Of a stretch of DNA of 64,000 bases, positions 26,617 to 35,602 are shown piece after piece. Location: NCBI RefSeq assembly GCF_001544375.1, contig NZ_BCQJ01000007.1, forward strand, positions 1 to 64,000. Reading direction: 5' to 3'. The notes beneath the pieces are model-generated. The model was not told the DNA's origin, made no database searches, and saw only the letters and a list, made by a program, of their open reading frames with translations. Made by a program: the position numbers and the translations under genes. The DNA comes from Enterococcus canis NBRC 100695 (GTDB lineage Bacteria; Bacillota; Bacilli; Lactobacillales; Enterococcaceae). Numbering within the stretch: the stretch's first letter is position 1; each line of letters opens with the position of its first letter.

Positions 26617-26689
26617 CTGTTCTCTCCCTCAACTCACCTTAATGGTAGCGGAAAGCGCCATTTATTTCCACTAAAACCATGCCTTCTGC

Positions 26690-26718
26690 TTGTCTTCTGC
26701 TACATTTGTGGCTATGCT
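26690..26718 (+). promoter_or_regulatory. Promoter of proC
   Basis: TTGTCT (26690-26695), 17-bp spacer, TATGCT (26713-26718), ahead of a GGAGGAAT ribosome binding site, in the divergent mprF-proC region. Confidence 0.6.
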
Positions 26719-26750
26719 AAACAAATAAGCTTGAACTTAGGAGGAATTTT

Positions 26751-27527
26751 ATGAAAATTGGATTTATTGGTACCGGCAATATGGCCAGTGCCATTATTGA
26801 TGGCTTATTAGCAAAAGGCCCCGCCGATATCTGGATTTCCGGCTCTTCTTTTGCCCGTAGTCAGGAATATGCGGCGACGCGTCCCGTCCATGCCGCCGCG
26901 TCCCATGAAGAATTAGCCGCAAACTGTGATATCGTGATTTTAGCAGTGAAGCCCGCCATTATTCCACAGGTGTTAGGTAGTTTAGCATCTGCACAGGCTT
27001 TGATGGTGTCGATTGCCGCTGGGGTTACCTTAGGGCAGCTAAAAGCAGCTGCCCCCCAGTTTGCCTATATTCGCGTAATGCCTAACGTCAATGCGGTAGT
27101 CGGTGAAGGTACGGCGGCAATTTGTGGCGATGAAACGGTGGCCCCACAACAACTCGCTACCGTAACTGGTATCTTTGAAAGTGTGGGCCGCGTCTATCCG
27201 CTAGCTGAAAAAGATTTCAGCACGTTTATTGGCATCGCCGGCAGCGCCCCAGCTTTTGTCTATATGTTCATTGACGCATTAGCCCGTGCCGCTGTCTTAC
27301 ATGGTCTCCCTAAAAAAACCGCGACTGAAATCGCGGCTCATGCAGTCTTAGGCAGTGGTAAGATGGTCTTAGCAGGAACCGATTCCCCTTGGGATTTGGT
27401 GGATAAGGTCTCTTCTCCTGGTGGTACCACCGTGGCTGGCGTGGTCTCCTTAGAACGTTCTGGCTTGGTGGCCACTGTGATTGATGCGGTTAGCGCCACT
27501 ATCGCAAAAGATCAAGAAATGCAATAA
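26751..27527 (+). CDS. proC: Pyrroline-5-carboxylate reductase
   Basis: 258 aa. It reduces pyrroline-5-carboxylate to proline with NAD(P)H. The N-terminal KIGFIGTGNMASAIIDGLL is the Rossmann nucleotide-binding motif, RVMPNVNAVVGEG the substrate-side motif and DKVSSPGGTTVAGV the family signature. It is monocistronic between its own promoter and a bidirectional terminator. Confidence 0.95.
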   Translation: MKIGFIGTGNMASAIIDGLLAKGPADIWISGSSFARSQEYAATRPVHAAASHEELAANCDIVILAVKPAIIPQVLGSLASAQALMVSIAAGVTLGQLKAAAPQFAYIRVMPNVNAVVGEGTAAICGDETVAPQQLATVTGIFESVGRVYPLAEKDFSTFIGIAGSAPAFVYMFIDALARAAVLHGLPKKTATEIAAHAVLGSGKMVLAGTDSPWDLVDKVSSPGGTTVAGVVSLERSGLVATVIDAVSATIAKDQEMQ

Positions 27528-27532
27528 TAAAA

Positions 27533-27589
27533 AACGACCTCCATCAGCTGACGGCACTGCCGCCTTGCCAGATGAAGGTCGTTTATTTT
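27533..27589. terminator. Bidirectional terminator, proC / HAD gene
   Basis: AACGACCT (27533-27540) pairs with AGGTCGTT (27576-27583), extended inside by ATC/GAT. A's upstream and TATTTTTT downstream serve both convergent genes. Confidence 0.8.
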
Positions 27590-27612
27590 TTAGGTAAGGT
27601 CCACAGCAAGTT

Positions 27613-28260
27613 TTAAAGCTCTACTAAGTCAACCACCTTTAACTCTTTAAAGCTGGTTACGACTTGATCGGCCGCACTTAAATCTTGTGCTGGATAGTCG
27701 GGATTAGCAAAACCAATGCAGTACATGCCAGCTGCCTTAGCTGCTAAACTGCCATTACGCGTATCTTCAAAGACTAAACAATCGGCTGGTGCAATCCCTA
27801 ATTGCTGGGCAGCAGCTAGAAAAACATCTGGTGCCGGCTTGGAATGTGCCACCTCTTCACCACTCACCAAATACTGAAAATCCGTTACTAGACCCAGTTC
27901 AGTCAAGGCGCGTAAAATCTCCTTTTTAGGTGATGACGAGGCCACCGCCAAAGGAATACCCGCTGCATTTAAACGCTTGACTAGGTCTTGAGCATGCTGA
28001 ATCGGCTTGATGCCGTCACGGGCCATCATGACCTCACGACGACGATTCATTTCTTCAATATAGGTAGCCACACTAGCTGGCAAACCTAGTTCTTCTTTCA
28101 TTTTTTGCCACATAAATTCAAACGTTGTCCCCATAAATTGATATTGATAAGAAATATCCTGGGGGTAGCCCGCATCTCGTAGTAGCTCGGTTTTGGATTG
28201 TAAAAATGTATATTCCGAATCAACTAAAACCCCATCCATATCAAAAATCACTGCTTTCAT
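27613..28260 (-). CDS. HAD-superfamily phosphatase, beta-phosphoglucomutase-like
   Basis: 215 aa from ATG 28260 (GAGAGGTGATTCG); the long upstream extension runs into the divergent gene. Motif I is VIFDMDGVLVDSE (nucleophile and acid Asp), motif II VASSSPKK, motif III Lys in HSKPAPDVFL, motif IV FEDTRNGSLAA. The helical cap between motifs I and II is that of the phosphoglucomutase/phosphatase subgroup. The substrate is probably a small phosphosugar or housekeeping metabolite; no neighbour specifies it. Confidence 0.88.
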   Translation of the reverse strand: MKAVIFDMDGVLVDSEYTFLQSKTELLRDAGYPQDISYQYQFMGTTFEFMWQKMKEELGLPASVATYIEEMNRRREVMMARDGIKPIQHAQDLVKRLNAAGIPLAVASSSPKKEILRALTELGLVTDFQYLVSGEEVAHSKPAPDVFLAAAQQLGIAPADCLVFEDTRNGSLAAKAAGMYCIGFANPDYPAQDLSAADQVVTSFKELKVVDLVEL

Positions 28261-28370
28261 CGAATCACCTCTCGTCCATCCTATCACAACTGCTAACGAA
28301 TGACGATCTGAAAGCGATTCGCCAGAAAACGGTTTTTTCGGTATACTTAATAATAGAAGGAGGAGGATGT

Positions 28371-29054
28371 ATGCGGAAAAATTTTCAAGATGTCTTTGTT
28401 TCCATCGCGCCAATGACGGTGCTCATTATTTTAATGACCTTTATTTTCGCGCCATTATCTCGGGACGATATGATCAGCTTTCTAGTGGGGGCTGCGATCA
28501 TGGTCGTGGGAATGACGCTGTTCCTGTTTGGGGCAGACCATTCCATGATGGAGGTTGGTGATTTAGTCGGAAAATTTATGGTTAAAAAGAAAAACTTGGG
28601 GATCATTATCGGCTTAGGCTTTGCGATTGGAATCGTGATTACCATTGCCGAGCCTTCAGTCCAAGTCTTGGCGCAGCAAGTCAACGAGATCTCAGAAGGT
28701 GCCATTACCCGGACCCTCTTGATTGGGGTCGTAAGTGTCGGTACCGGGATCTTTCTAGCAATTGCCCTCTTACGGATTGTTTTTCGGATGTCGTATTATT
28801 ACATGATGCTGATTGGCTACGGCGTGGTCTTTATCGCCTCGTTTTTAACCAGTCCTGAATTTATGCCCATCGCCTTTGATGCTGGTGGCGTTACAACGGG
28901 TCCCATCACGGTACCCTTTATGCTTTCGTTAGCAATTGGGGTCACGAGTATGATCAAACAGCGGAAAAATGAAAATGACAGCTTTGGGATGGTGGGCGTA
29001 GCCTCACTGGGTCCTGTTTTAGCAGTCATGTTGTTAGGGGTGATCTTCCAGTGA
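28371..29054 (+). CDS. DUF1538 membrane protein, first of a pair
   Basis: 227 aa from ATG 28371 (GAAGGAGGAGGATGT). About six TM segments; FGADHSMMEVGDLVGKFM, IAEPSVQVLAQQVNEISEG and DAGGVTTGPITVPF are DUF1538 hallmarks. The family is predicted to be a membrane transporter, and the Gly-rich TTGP motif looks like a re-entrant or pore element. Its stop overlaps the GTG start of a second DUF1538 gene, and a P-II-like gene follows. This suggests a two-subunit carrier controlled by a P-II protein. The substrate is unknown. Confidence 0.82.
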   Translation: MRKNFQDVFVSIAPMTVLIILMTFIFAPLSRDDMISFLVGAAIMVVGMTLFLFGADHSMMEVGDLVGKFMVKKKNLGIIIGLGFAIGIVITIAEPSVQVLAQQVNEISEGAITRTLLIGVVSVGTGIFLAIALLRIVFRMSYYYMMLIGYGVVFIASFLTSPEFMPIAFDAGGVTTGPITVPFMLSLAIGVTSMIKQRKNENDSFGMVGVASLGPVLAVMLLGVIFQ

Positions 29055-29812
29055 ATCTTTTGCAGGAGATCTTTGCCGGTTTTGGCACCGTCGTTTGGGA
29101 AGTCGTTTTAGCAGTCGCCCCGATTGTCTTGATTTTTGTTATTTTGAACTTTACCAGTTTTAAATTGCGAAAACGCCGCTTTTTGAAGATTATGATTGGT
29201 TTCGCTATCACGTTAGTAGGCTTGATTTTATTTCTTCACGGCGTCAACATTGCCTATGTACCCGTTGGCCGACACCTAGGGGCAGCAATCGCAGCCTTGG
29301 AACATAACTATATTCTGATTCCAATTGGTTTTGTGATGGGCTTTTTAGTCGGCTTTGCCGAACCCGCAATTCATGTAATGGTTAAACAGGTGGAAGAAAT
29401 CAGCGAAGGACGGATTCGCTCCAAGGTCCTCTTGGCGGTTGTGGCGATTGGGATTGGCGTGGCCGTCGCCTTGTCCATGTGGCGTTTGTTAGCCGGCTTT
29501 TCACTGTATTATTTCCTGATACCTGGCTACCTGCTTGTTTTTATATTGGGACGCAAAGTCGACAAAATGTTTTTAGCCATGGCCTTTGATAATGGCGGTG
29601 TTGCCACCGGACCGATGTGTTCGACTTTTATCTTGTCCATGTGTGTCTCAATTGCCGCGCAAATCGAAGGGCGTGATCCCATGATTGATGGTTTCGGCGT
29701 TGTCGCCATGATTGCCTTAACACCGATATTATCTACCATGGCTTTAGGCTACATTTATAAAAAGAAAGATGAACGCGACGCAAAAGCGCGTCAACAGTTA
29801 AGAGGGGAGTAA
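29051..29812 (+). CDS. DUF1538 membrane protein, second of a pair
   Basis: 253 aa from a GTG overlapping the previous stop by four bases. About six TM segments with the same family motifs as its neighbour: VPVGRHLGAAIA, FAEPAIHVMVKQVEEISEG, DNGGVATGPMCSTF. The two proteins are distant paralogs, so the functional unit is probably a heterodimer. Translational coupling to both neighbours supports equal amounts. It ends with a charged tail (KKKDERDAKARQQLRGE). The transported substrate is unknown. Confidence 0.82.
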   Translation: MNLLQEIFAGFGTVVWEVVLAVAPIVLIFVILNFTSFKLRKRRFLKIMIGFAITLVGLILFLHGVNIAYVPVGRHLGAAIAALEHNYILIPIGFVMGFLVGFAEPAIHVMVKQVEEISEGRIRSKVLLAVVAIGIGVAVALSMWRLLAGFSLYYFLIPGYLLVFILGRKVDKMFLAMAFDNGGVATGPMCSTFILSMCVSIAAQIEGRDPMIDGFGVVAMIALTPILSTMALGYIYKKKDERDAKARQQLRGE

Positions 29813-29814
29813 TT

Positions 29815-30195
29815 ATGAATAGACCAGTAGCATTGAATTTAGAATTAATCGTCACCATCGTGGATGGCGGCAATGGCGGTGATGTCGTTGACTTAACCAA
29901 GGAGGCTGGCGCTAGTGGTGGCACGATTTTACATGGCCGCGGCTCTGGCGTCCATGATGTTGGCCGCTTTTTAGGTCTAGAGATTGAACCTGAAAAGGAT
30001 ATCGTTTTGACGCTAGTGCCAGAGAGTCTCACCAATACGATGCTGAAAGTCATTGGTGACGGTCTAAAGATTGGGCAAGCCGGCAATGGTATTGCCTTTG
30101 TCATTGATTTAGCCAAAGTCATTGGCATCACTAAAATCGATCAATATAGCCAAGTGGTGGAACTGGATGATCTGTTAGATGAAAATAAAGCCTAA
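29815..30195 (+). CDS. P-II-like regulatory protein linked to DUF1538 pair
   Basis: 126 aa. The fold pattern resembles GlnB/CutA-like proteins: LELIVTIVDGGNGGDVVDLTKEAGASG, then GGTILHGRGSG in place of the T-loop region, and EKDIVLTLVPES (beta). The usual uridylylated Tyr motif of GlnB is absent. It starts two bases after the stop of the DUF1538 pair, so it very likely controls that membrane complex, as GlnK controls AmtB. The ligand is unknown. Confidence 0.8.
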   Translation: MNRPVALNLELIVTIVDGGNGGDVVDLTKEAGASGGTILHGRGSGVHDVGRFLGLEIEPEKDIVLTLVPESLTNTMLKVIGDGLKIGQAGNGIAFVIDLAKVIGITKIDQYSQVVELDDLLDENKA

Positions 30196-30260
30196 AGCAA
30201 ATAAGCAGTAACTGTATGCGTATAGCTGTTGTTTCTGCTTCCACCGTGTATTCGGATAGG

Positions 30261-30303
30261 AAAAAAGTGGGACATAACTTTTTGAGTTATGTCCCACTTT
30301 TTT
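30261..30303. terminator. Bidirectional terminator, P-II gene / truA
   Basis: A 19-bp perfect stem, left arm 30261-30279, right arm 30285-30303, starting with AAAAAA and ending with TTTTTT, with loop TTTTG. It serves the convergent P-II and truA genes. Confidence 0.92.
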
Positions 30304-30308
30304 CTTTT

Positions 30309-31109
30309 TTATTCTGATGCTTCTTGCTTCCCATAGCGGGCTAGTTTTTCCGCCAAACGGTCCGGATCATATTCTACTTCCATCAAATACAAACCTTCTG
30401 GACTAGCTGTAGGTCCCGCTAGGTTGCGATTCTTTTGCTCCAAAATAAGTGGGATACTGTCTGGGTCCATACGCCCATTCCCGATTTTCAACAAGGTGCC
30501 CACCATAATCCGAATCATCTTATACAAAAAGCCGTCACCCCGAAAAGTAAAAATCAAGCGCTGCTGGCTTTCATCATATTCAAGGTCTGCCTGCCAGATC
30601 GTGCGGACTTTGTCTTCAATCGAACTACCCGATGCACAAAAAGTGGTAAAGTCATGGGTCCCTAGGAAATGTGGTAAGGCCTGCTGGATCCGCTCGATTG
30701 TCAAGGGATAGGGATAAAAGCTGGCATAGTTACGAGTAAAGGGATTACGGGGCTTGCCGATATCTACGATAAACTGATAGGTTTTACCAGTAACAAAGTA
30801 GCGAGCATGAAAGGTTTCGTCTTCGATGGTCACACTTTTGACGGCAATATCCTCAGGTGATTGAGTATCTAGCGCGTAACGCATTCGTTCCAAATCCCGG
30901 GTCTCTGGGTAATCAAAGTGGATTACTTGACCAGCCGCATGAACATGGGCGTCGGTACGACCGGAGCCATGGACTTGAATCACCTCGCCATGGTTCATGC
31001 GGGTCAGAGTTTTCTCCAGCTCTTCTTGGACGGTACGGCCATTGGGCTGGCGCTGAAAGCCATGAAACAAGGTGCCATCATAGGCAATGATTGCTTTATA
31101 GCGGGGCAT
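30309..31109 (-). CDS. truA: tRNA pseudouridine(38-40) synthase
   Basis: 266 aa. It converts uridines 38-40 of the anticodon arm to pseudouridine. The catalytic Asp is in [27 protein letters not shown] and [17 protein letters not shown] are typical. GAGGAGGAAATGAC lies before the ATG. It is the last gene of ecfA1-ecfA2-ecfT-truA but is separated from ecfT by an attenuator-like hairpin. In many relatives rplM-rpsI follow directly; here they are 17 kb away. Confidence 0.95.
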   Translation of the reverse strand: MPRYKAIIAYDGTLFHGFQRQPNGRTVQEELEKTLTRMNHGEVIQVHGSGRTDAHVHAAGQVIHFDYPETRDLERMRYALDTQSPEDIAVKSVTIEDETFHARYFVTGKTYQFIVDIGKPRNPFTRNYASFYPYPLTIERIQQALPHFLGTHDFTTFCASGSSIEDKVRTIWQADLEYDESQQRLIFTFRGDGFLYKMIRIMVGTLLKIGNGRMDPDSIPLILEQKNRNLAGPTASPEGLYLMEVEYDPDRLAEKLARYGKQEASE

Positions 31110-31127
31110 GTCATTTCCTCCTCATAA

Positions 31128-31158
31128 AAAGAACGTGATCAAGACCAGCTTGATCACG
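31128..31158 (-). terminator. Terminator or attenuator between ecfT and truA
   Basis: Minus strand: a perfect CGTGATCAAG/CTTGATCACG stem (arms 31149-31158 and 31134-31143) with a 5-base loop, followed by TTCTTTTTA. It would reduce read-through from ecf genes into truA. Confidence 0.7.
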
Positions 31159-31169
31159 ATTCTTGATTT

Positions 31170-31967
31170 CTAATTTCTAAGCCACACTAAGGCGACTGTT
31201 AAGCAAGCATAAACCAACACCACGATCGTATCACGGCCGTGCCATTCTAAGATACGATACTTAGAGCGGCCTTCGCCGCCTTGATAACCGCGGGCTTCCA
31301 TGGCCGTTGCCAAATCTTCTGCCCGGTTGAAACTGCTGACAAATAATGGAATCAACAGCGGTACGACAGCCTTCATTTTTTGAATCAGATTGCCTTCACC
31401 AAAGTCTACCCCCCGCGCCCGTTGCGCATTCATGATTTTCTCGGTTTCATCCATCAGTGTCGGCACAAAACGCAAGGCAATCGATAACATTAGGGAGATT
31501 TCATGGACGGGGAACCGGACCACTTTTAAGGGTCGCAGAATATACTCAATGGCGTCTGACAAATCCAAAGGCGGTGTCGTTAAGGTCAAGAGTGTCGACA
31601 TGAAGATAATCAAGACGAAACGACAGAAGATAAAGGCACCATTTACCAGCCCAAATTGAGTGATGCTGATGATACCCCACTCCCAAATGACCTCACCCCC
31701 GCGGGTAAAGAGAATCTGCAAAGCCACGGTGAAAAGAATCAACCACAAGAGTGGTCGCAAGCCGCGTATAAAGAACTTGATACTGATTTTAGAAAGAGCA
31801 ACTGCTACCATGGTAAAGACAAACAACATGGCATAGGTTTGCCAATTATTGGCCAAGAAGATGATCCCGATAAAGTAAAAGCTGGCTAATAATTTAGCCC
31901 GTGGATCTAACCGGTGAATCAATGAGTCACCAGGGATGTAGCGACCAAAGATCAATTTATTCATCAT
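31170..31967 (-). CDS. ecfT: ECF transporter transmembrane subunit EcfT
   Basis: 265 aa with about five TM helices. It carries both Ala-Arg-Gly coupling motifs, in [12 protein letters not shown] and [12 protein letters not shown], which contact the two ATPases. It links exchangeable vitamin-binding S-components to ATP hydrolysis. Its ATG overlaps the ecfA2 stop (ATGA). It starts [20 protein letters not shown], as is usual in lactic acid bacteria. Confidence 0.95.
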   Translation of the reverse strand: MMNKLIFGRYIPGDSLIHRLDPRAKLLASFYFIGIIFLANNWQTYAMLFVFTMVAVALSKISIKFFIRGLRPLLWLILFTVALQILFTRGGEVIWEWGIISITQFGLVNGAFIFCRFVLIIFMSTLLTLTTPPLDLSDAIEYILRPLKVVRFPVHEISLMLSIALRFVPTLMDETEKIMNAQRARGVDFGEGNLIQKMKAVVPLLIPLFVSSFNRAEDLATAMEARGYQGGEGRSKYRILEWHGRDTIVVLVYACLTVALVWLRN

Positions 31968-32827
31968 AGCCGCTCACCCGCTTCCTGTTGCGCTACGATG
32001 GCGTCAGCTAGCGCGTCAGCTGTTAAGGGTAAAACATCTAGCTGGAAGCCTTTGGCCAGCAACTTTTCTGCAAAGTTTGCGGCTGTTGGCACACCCAGCT
32101 GTTTTTCCTTCAACCACGGAATATCAGCAAAGACTTCTTGCGGGGTGCCTTTTTTTACGATACGACCCTTTTCTAAAACAAGGACATAGTCGGCAAAATT
32201 AGCCACATCATCCATTAAATGGGTCACTAAGACGATGGTCATACCCGCTTCATGGAGACGCCAAAACATTTCCATCATTTCCTTACGACCTTGGGGATCA
32301 AGGCCCGCTGTCGGCTCATCTAAGACTAAGACTTCTGGTTCCATCGCTAAAACACCGGCGATAGCCACTCGGCGCATTTGACCACCGGAAAGATCAAAAG
32401 GTGAACGGTCAAGATAACTTTCATCTAGCCCAACTTGCCCTAGCATTTTCTCTGCCAAAGCCCGGCCTTCTTCCTCAGTAGCCCCAAAATTCTTAGGTCC
32501 AAAGGCGATATCTTTTGCTACGGTTTCCTCAAAAAGCTGCGCTTCTGGAAACTGAAAGACAATGCCGACTTTTTTACGAATCGGTTTTAAATTCTTATTA
32601 TCGGTTTCTGGTGTAATTTGCCGATCACCAATATACACATTACCTTTAGTAGGTTTCACCAAGGCATTCAAGTGTTGCAGCAATGTCGACTTACCACTGC
32701 CAGTATGCCCTACGATGGCGGTATAGGAGCCGTCTTTGATTTCCATATCGATTTCAAACAAAGCCCGTTGTTCAAAAGGGGTGTTAGGTTGATAGGTAAA
32801 ATCTACTTGTTCAAAACGGATGTCCAT
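31964..32827 (-). CDS. ecfA2: ECF transporter ATP-binding subunit EcfA2
   Basis: 287 aa from ATG 32827. Walker [10 protein letters not shown], signature [13 protein letters not shown], Walker [12 protein letters not shown], switch His in VLVTHLMDD. It forms a heterodimer with EcfA1 and powers vitamin uptake. Its start lies 25 bp inside the end of ecfA1, giving coupled translation. Confidence 0.95.
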   Translation of the reverse strand: MDIRFEQVDFTYQPNTPFEQRALFEIDMEIKDGSYTAIVGHTGSGKSTLLQHLNALVKPTKGNVYIGDRQITPETDNKNLKPIRKKVGIVFQFPEAQLFEETVAKDIAFGPKNFGATEEEGRALAEKMLGQVGLDESYLDRSPFDLSGGQMRRVAIAGVLAMEPEVLVLDEPTAGLDPQGRKEMMEMFWRLHEAGMTIVLVTHLMDDVANFADYVLVLEKGRIVKKGTPQEVFADIPWLKEKQLGVPTAANFAEKLLAKGFQLDVLPLTADALADAIVAQQEAGERL

Positions 32828-33642
32828 AACCAATCCACCATCCCTTCTTCTGTCAAATATTCATTGGGAACTTGAATCCCACGTTCTTTTAGCGCAATCT
32901 TCAGCTTTTCTGGAAATGGCAGATCTAGGCCCAATTCAATCAGCTTTTCGCCAGCTGAAAAGATTTCCTTAGGTGTACCTTGGCCGACTAACTGACCTTG
33001 GCGCATCACCAAGATGCGATTGGCATTGGCCGCCTCATCAATATCATGAGTGATTGAAATGACCGTCAAATTACTTTCTTCTTTGATTTTCTGAATGGTG
33101 TCGATTACTTCTGCCCGGCCTTCCGGATCCAGCATACTAGTGGCTTCATCCAAAATGATGATGTCGGGACGCAACGCCACCACCCCAGCAATCGCTACCC
33201 GTTGCTTTTGACCACCTGATAGGCGGGCTGGTTCTCGAGTCGCAAAATCACTCATACGAACCCGCTCTAAGGCATCTTGGACCCGCACTAGCATTTCTTC
33301 CCGGGGAATTCCTTGATTTTCCATCCCAAAAGCGACGTCATCTTCTACTGTAGAGCCAACGAATTGGTTATCGGGATTTTGGAACACCATCCCCACCATG
33401 CGGCGGATATCCCAAACGTTGGTTTCATTCAATTCTTTGCCACCGACTTTGATGGTCCCGGCTTCTGGTAATAATAAGCCGTTAATTGTTTTCGCTAAAG
33501 TGGATTTACCAGAACCATTATGTCCGATAATAGCGATCCACTCGCCCTGTTCAATGGTAAAAGAGACATCATGGAGTGCCAACTCCGGCTCTTCCGGCTG
33601 ATAACGAAAGCGAATATCTTTTAATTCGATTATTGGTTTCAT
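32803..33642 (-). CDS. ecfA1: ECF transporter ATP-binding subunit EcfA1
   Basis: 279 aa from ATG 33642 (GAGGGAATTAGC). Walker [10 protein letters not shown], signature [13 protein letters not shown], Walker [12 protein letters not shown], switch His in SITHDIDE. It is the first gene of the ECF operon. In many Firmicutes it follows rplQ, whereas here a 15-kb sugar island separates them. Confidence 0.95.
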   Translation of the reverse strand: MKPIIELKDIRFRYQPEEPELALHDVSFTIEQGEWIAIIGHNGSGKSTLAKTINGLLLPEAGTIKVGGKELNETNVWDIRRMVGMVFQNPDNQFVGSTVEDDVAFGMENQGIPREEMLVRVQDALERVRMSDFATREPARLSGGQKQRVAIAGVVALRPDIIILDEATSMLDPEGRAEVIDTIQKIKEESNLTVISITHDIDEAANANRILVMRQGQLVGQGTPKEIFSAGEKLIELGLDLPFPEKLKIALKERGIQVPNEYLTEEGMVDWLWTSVLNK

Positions 33643-34053
33643 GCTAATTCCCTCATCCATTTCTTTCATTCCTGCTAACAGTAACAAAAAAAGCCCTACT
33701 CTTCAAATATCCTTGCTTCTTCGTCCTTTTTTCAGAGAAAATAATGTGTCAAGACATTCTATTTTAGGCTGAAAAAAACACTTAATCGATCCGAGATCTT
33801 TCAGCGTTGGGGTAATAAGGCCTCGTATTTTGAAGTCCTTACTATCATACCTCATTTAGACCGCTAATAAAAGGCATTCTGTTGGCAAAATTGAAAGTTA
33901 CAGCTAGCTTTTCCACCTCTTTTCATTCCTATTTACGCGCATAAAAACCGCAGCAACTATTAGGTCGCTACGGTTTTTACTAAAGCATTGGGGGCTTTTT
34001 ATGCAAATCTTCACCAACTCGTCCAGAGGAGGACGAAGTTTGGGTCGAGTTGG
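33643..34053. other. 410-bp intergenic stretch
   Basis: It contains a terminator hairpin at 33943-33978 and an 8-bp inverted repeat CCAACTCG/CGAGTTGG just after the PTS EIIB gene, without a clear U-run. A TTGACA on the minus strand near 33750 has no matching -10. No gene is seen. Confidence 0.5.
33943..33978. terminator. Terminator hairpin downstream of the ABC sugar operon
   Basis: AAAAACCG-c-AGC pairs with GCT-a-CGGTTTTT, one mismatch, T/A runs on both sides; probably the end of the chvE-mmsAB-EIIB transcript. Confidence 0.65.
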
Positions 34054-34389
34054 TCAGTTTTCGGCTAGTAGACGCAAGCTGTCTTTCAACACTGCTTCGC
34101 CATCTAACGTTTCGTAGTCCTCTTTTGAGATCAACTTGAAGGGAACAGCTTTGTAATTGAGGAAATCTTGCAAACGTGCCACTTCGTATTTTGATTGTGG
34201 CCCAATCATCAAGGCATCCACATGCTGATTTTGAATAATCTGCTCCGCTACGATGGCCGGCGCCGAATAGACATGCACGTCTAGATTTTTTTCATCCGCC
34301 GCCTGCTGTACGTTTTTTACTAAGAGACCAGTGGTGATACCTGCCGTACAGATCAAGAGGATTGTTTTTTGAGAATCATCTGTCATCAT
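34054..34389 (-). CDS. Orphan PTS EIIB component, lactose/cellobiose type (copy 1)
   Basis: 111 aa from ATG 34389 (AGAGG five bases upstream). ILLICTAGITTGLLV is the phosphorylation loop with the active Cys of lactose-family EIIB proteins. No EIIA, EIIC or EI gene is nearby. It is the last gene of a monosaccharide ABC transporter operon, nine bases after the permease. A paralog about half identical follows xylB at 42.7 kb. Possible roles are a phosphorylation-dependent regulator or a subunit for a distant EIIC. The pairing with ABC and xylose genes is unusual. Confidence 0.85.
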   Translation of the reverse strand: MMTDDSQKTILLICTAGITTGLLVKNVQQAADEKNLDVHVYSAPAIVAEQIIQNQHVDALMIGPQSKYEVARLQDFLNYKAVPFKLISKEDYETLDGEAVLKDSLRLLAEN

Positions 34390-34398
34390 CTTCACCTC

Positions 34399-35601
34399 TT
34401 AAGAAATTTTCTTCTTCTTGTTGTAGATATCTAGGACAACGGCTAGTAGTAAGATCAAGCCCTTAATCGCTTGTTGCCAATCGACCCCAACGCCTAAGAT
34501 AGACATCCCGTTATTCAGAACACCCATTACCAAACCACCGACGATAGCACCCATGATAGTTCCGATACCACCAGAAGTTGAGGCGCCACCGAAGTAAACC
34601 GCCGCCATGGCATCCAATTCCATGGAAGTTCCGGCTTGTGGGGTAGCTGCGTTCAAACGAGCCGCTAAGATTAAGCCGGCTAATGCAGCCATGGCACCCA
34701 TGTTAACGAATACCCAGAACGTAATTTTTTTCGTTTTGATCCCAGATAATTCTGCGGCTTTACGATTACCACCTGTAGCGTAGATTTGACGACCAGCAAC
34801 TGTTTTATTCGTTAAGAAACCGTAAGCTGCGACAATCACCCCTAAGATGATCAAGATAACTGGATAACCTTGGTAAGCAGCAAAGATATAGGTCACACCA
34901 ATCACGACAATACCTGTGAAAATAGCTTTAAATAAGAAAGCATTCATAGATTCGACTTCAAACAAGTTCTTTTTCCGACGTTCCCGCGTACGCCATTGAC
35001 CAATTACTAAGACTGCCGCAATCGCAATCCCTAAAACCATGGTCAATAAGTGCAGATGGTCGCCACCAATGAAGTCAGGCAGGTAACCTGTTGAGATTTT
35101 TTGGAAGGCACTTGGAAATGGTGCCAATGATTGGCCGCCTAAAACGACTTGAGTTAACCCACGGAACATCAAGAGACCCGCTAACGTGACGATAAAGGCT
35201 GGAATCCCCACATAAGCAACCCAGAAACCTTGCCAAGCACCGATCAGAGCACCGATTACTAAACATAATGGCACTGCTAGCCATGGACTTAGCCCATTGT
35301 TTACCATCAACATGCCGGCAATCGCTCCGACAAAGGCCATCACTGAACCAACTGACAAGTCAACGTGTCCAAGTAATACGACTAACAACATCCCCGCAGC
35401 CAAGACTAAAATATGACTATTTTGCAACACTAAGTTCGTAATATTCAACGGCCGCCAGAAAATCCCATCGGTCATTACCTGAAACGCAATCAGTAGTACC
35501 ACTAAAATGATTACCATACTATAGCGGCTGAAAATATCCATCGCCTTGTCTTTTAGGCTGATACCTTTTTTCTCTTGTGTTAATTTGTCTGTATTTTCCA
35601 T
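34399..35601 (-). CDS. mmsB: Monosaccharide ABC transporter permease (MmsB/GguB type)
   Basis: 400 aa from ATG 35601; GAGGG of the binding site lies in the end of the previous gene. About 10 TM helices; the ABC sugar permease family is recognised by AGMLLVVLLGHVDLSVGSVM, GIPAFIVTLAGLLMFRG and ATGGNRKAAELSGI (EAA-like coupling loop). A long cytoplasmic insertion (RTRERRKKNLFEVESMNAFL) is typical of the GguB subtype. It forms the channel for the sugar delivered by the ChvE-like lipoprotein. Confidence 0.9.
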   Translation of the reverse strand: MENTDKLTQEKKGISLKDKAMDIFSRYSMVIILVVLLIAFQVMTDGIFWRPLNITNLVLQNSHILVLAAGMLLVVLLGHVDLSVGSVMAFVGAIAGMLMVNNGLSPWLAVPLCLVIGALIGAWQGFWVAYVGIPAFIVTLAGLLMFRGLTQVVLGGQSLAPFPSAFQKISTGYLPDFIGGDHLHLLTMVLGIAIAAVLVIGQWRTRERRKKNLFEVESMNAFLFKAIFTGIVVIGVTYIFAAYQGYPVILIILGVIVAAYGFLTNKTVAGRQIYATGGNRKAAELSGIKTKKITFWVFVNMGAMAALAGLILAARLNAATPQAGTSMELDAMAAVYFGGASTSGGIGTIMGAIVGGLVMGVLNNGMSILGVGVDWQQAIKGLILLLAVVLDIYNKKKKIS

Positions 35602-35602
35602 G

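Noticed and set aside
27613-28413. 266-residue version of the HAD protein with a hydrophobic N-terminus
   Set aside because: The extension reads through the divergent promoter region; ATG 28260 directly precedes the HAD motif and has a ribosome binding site.
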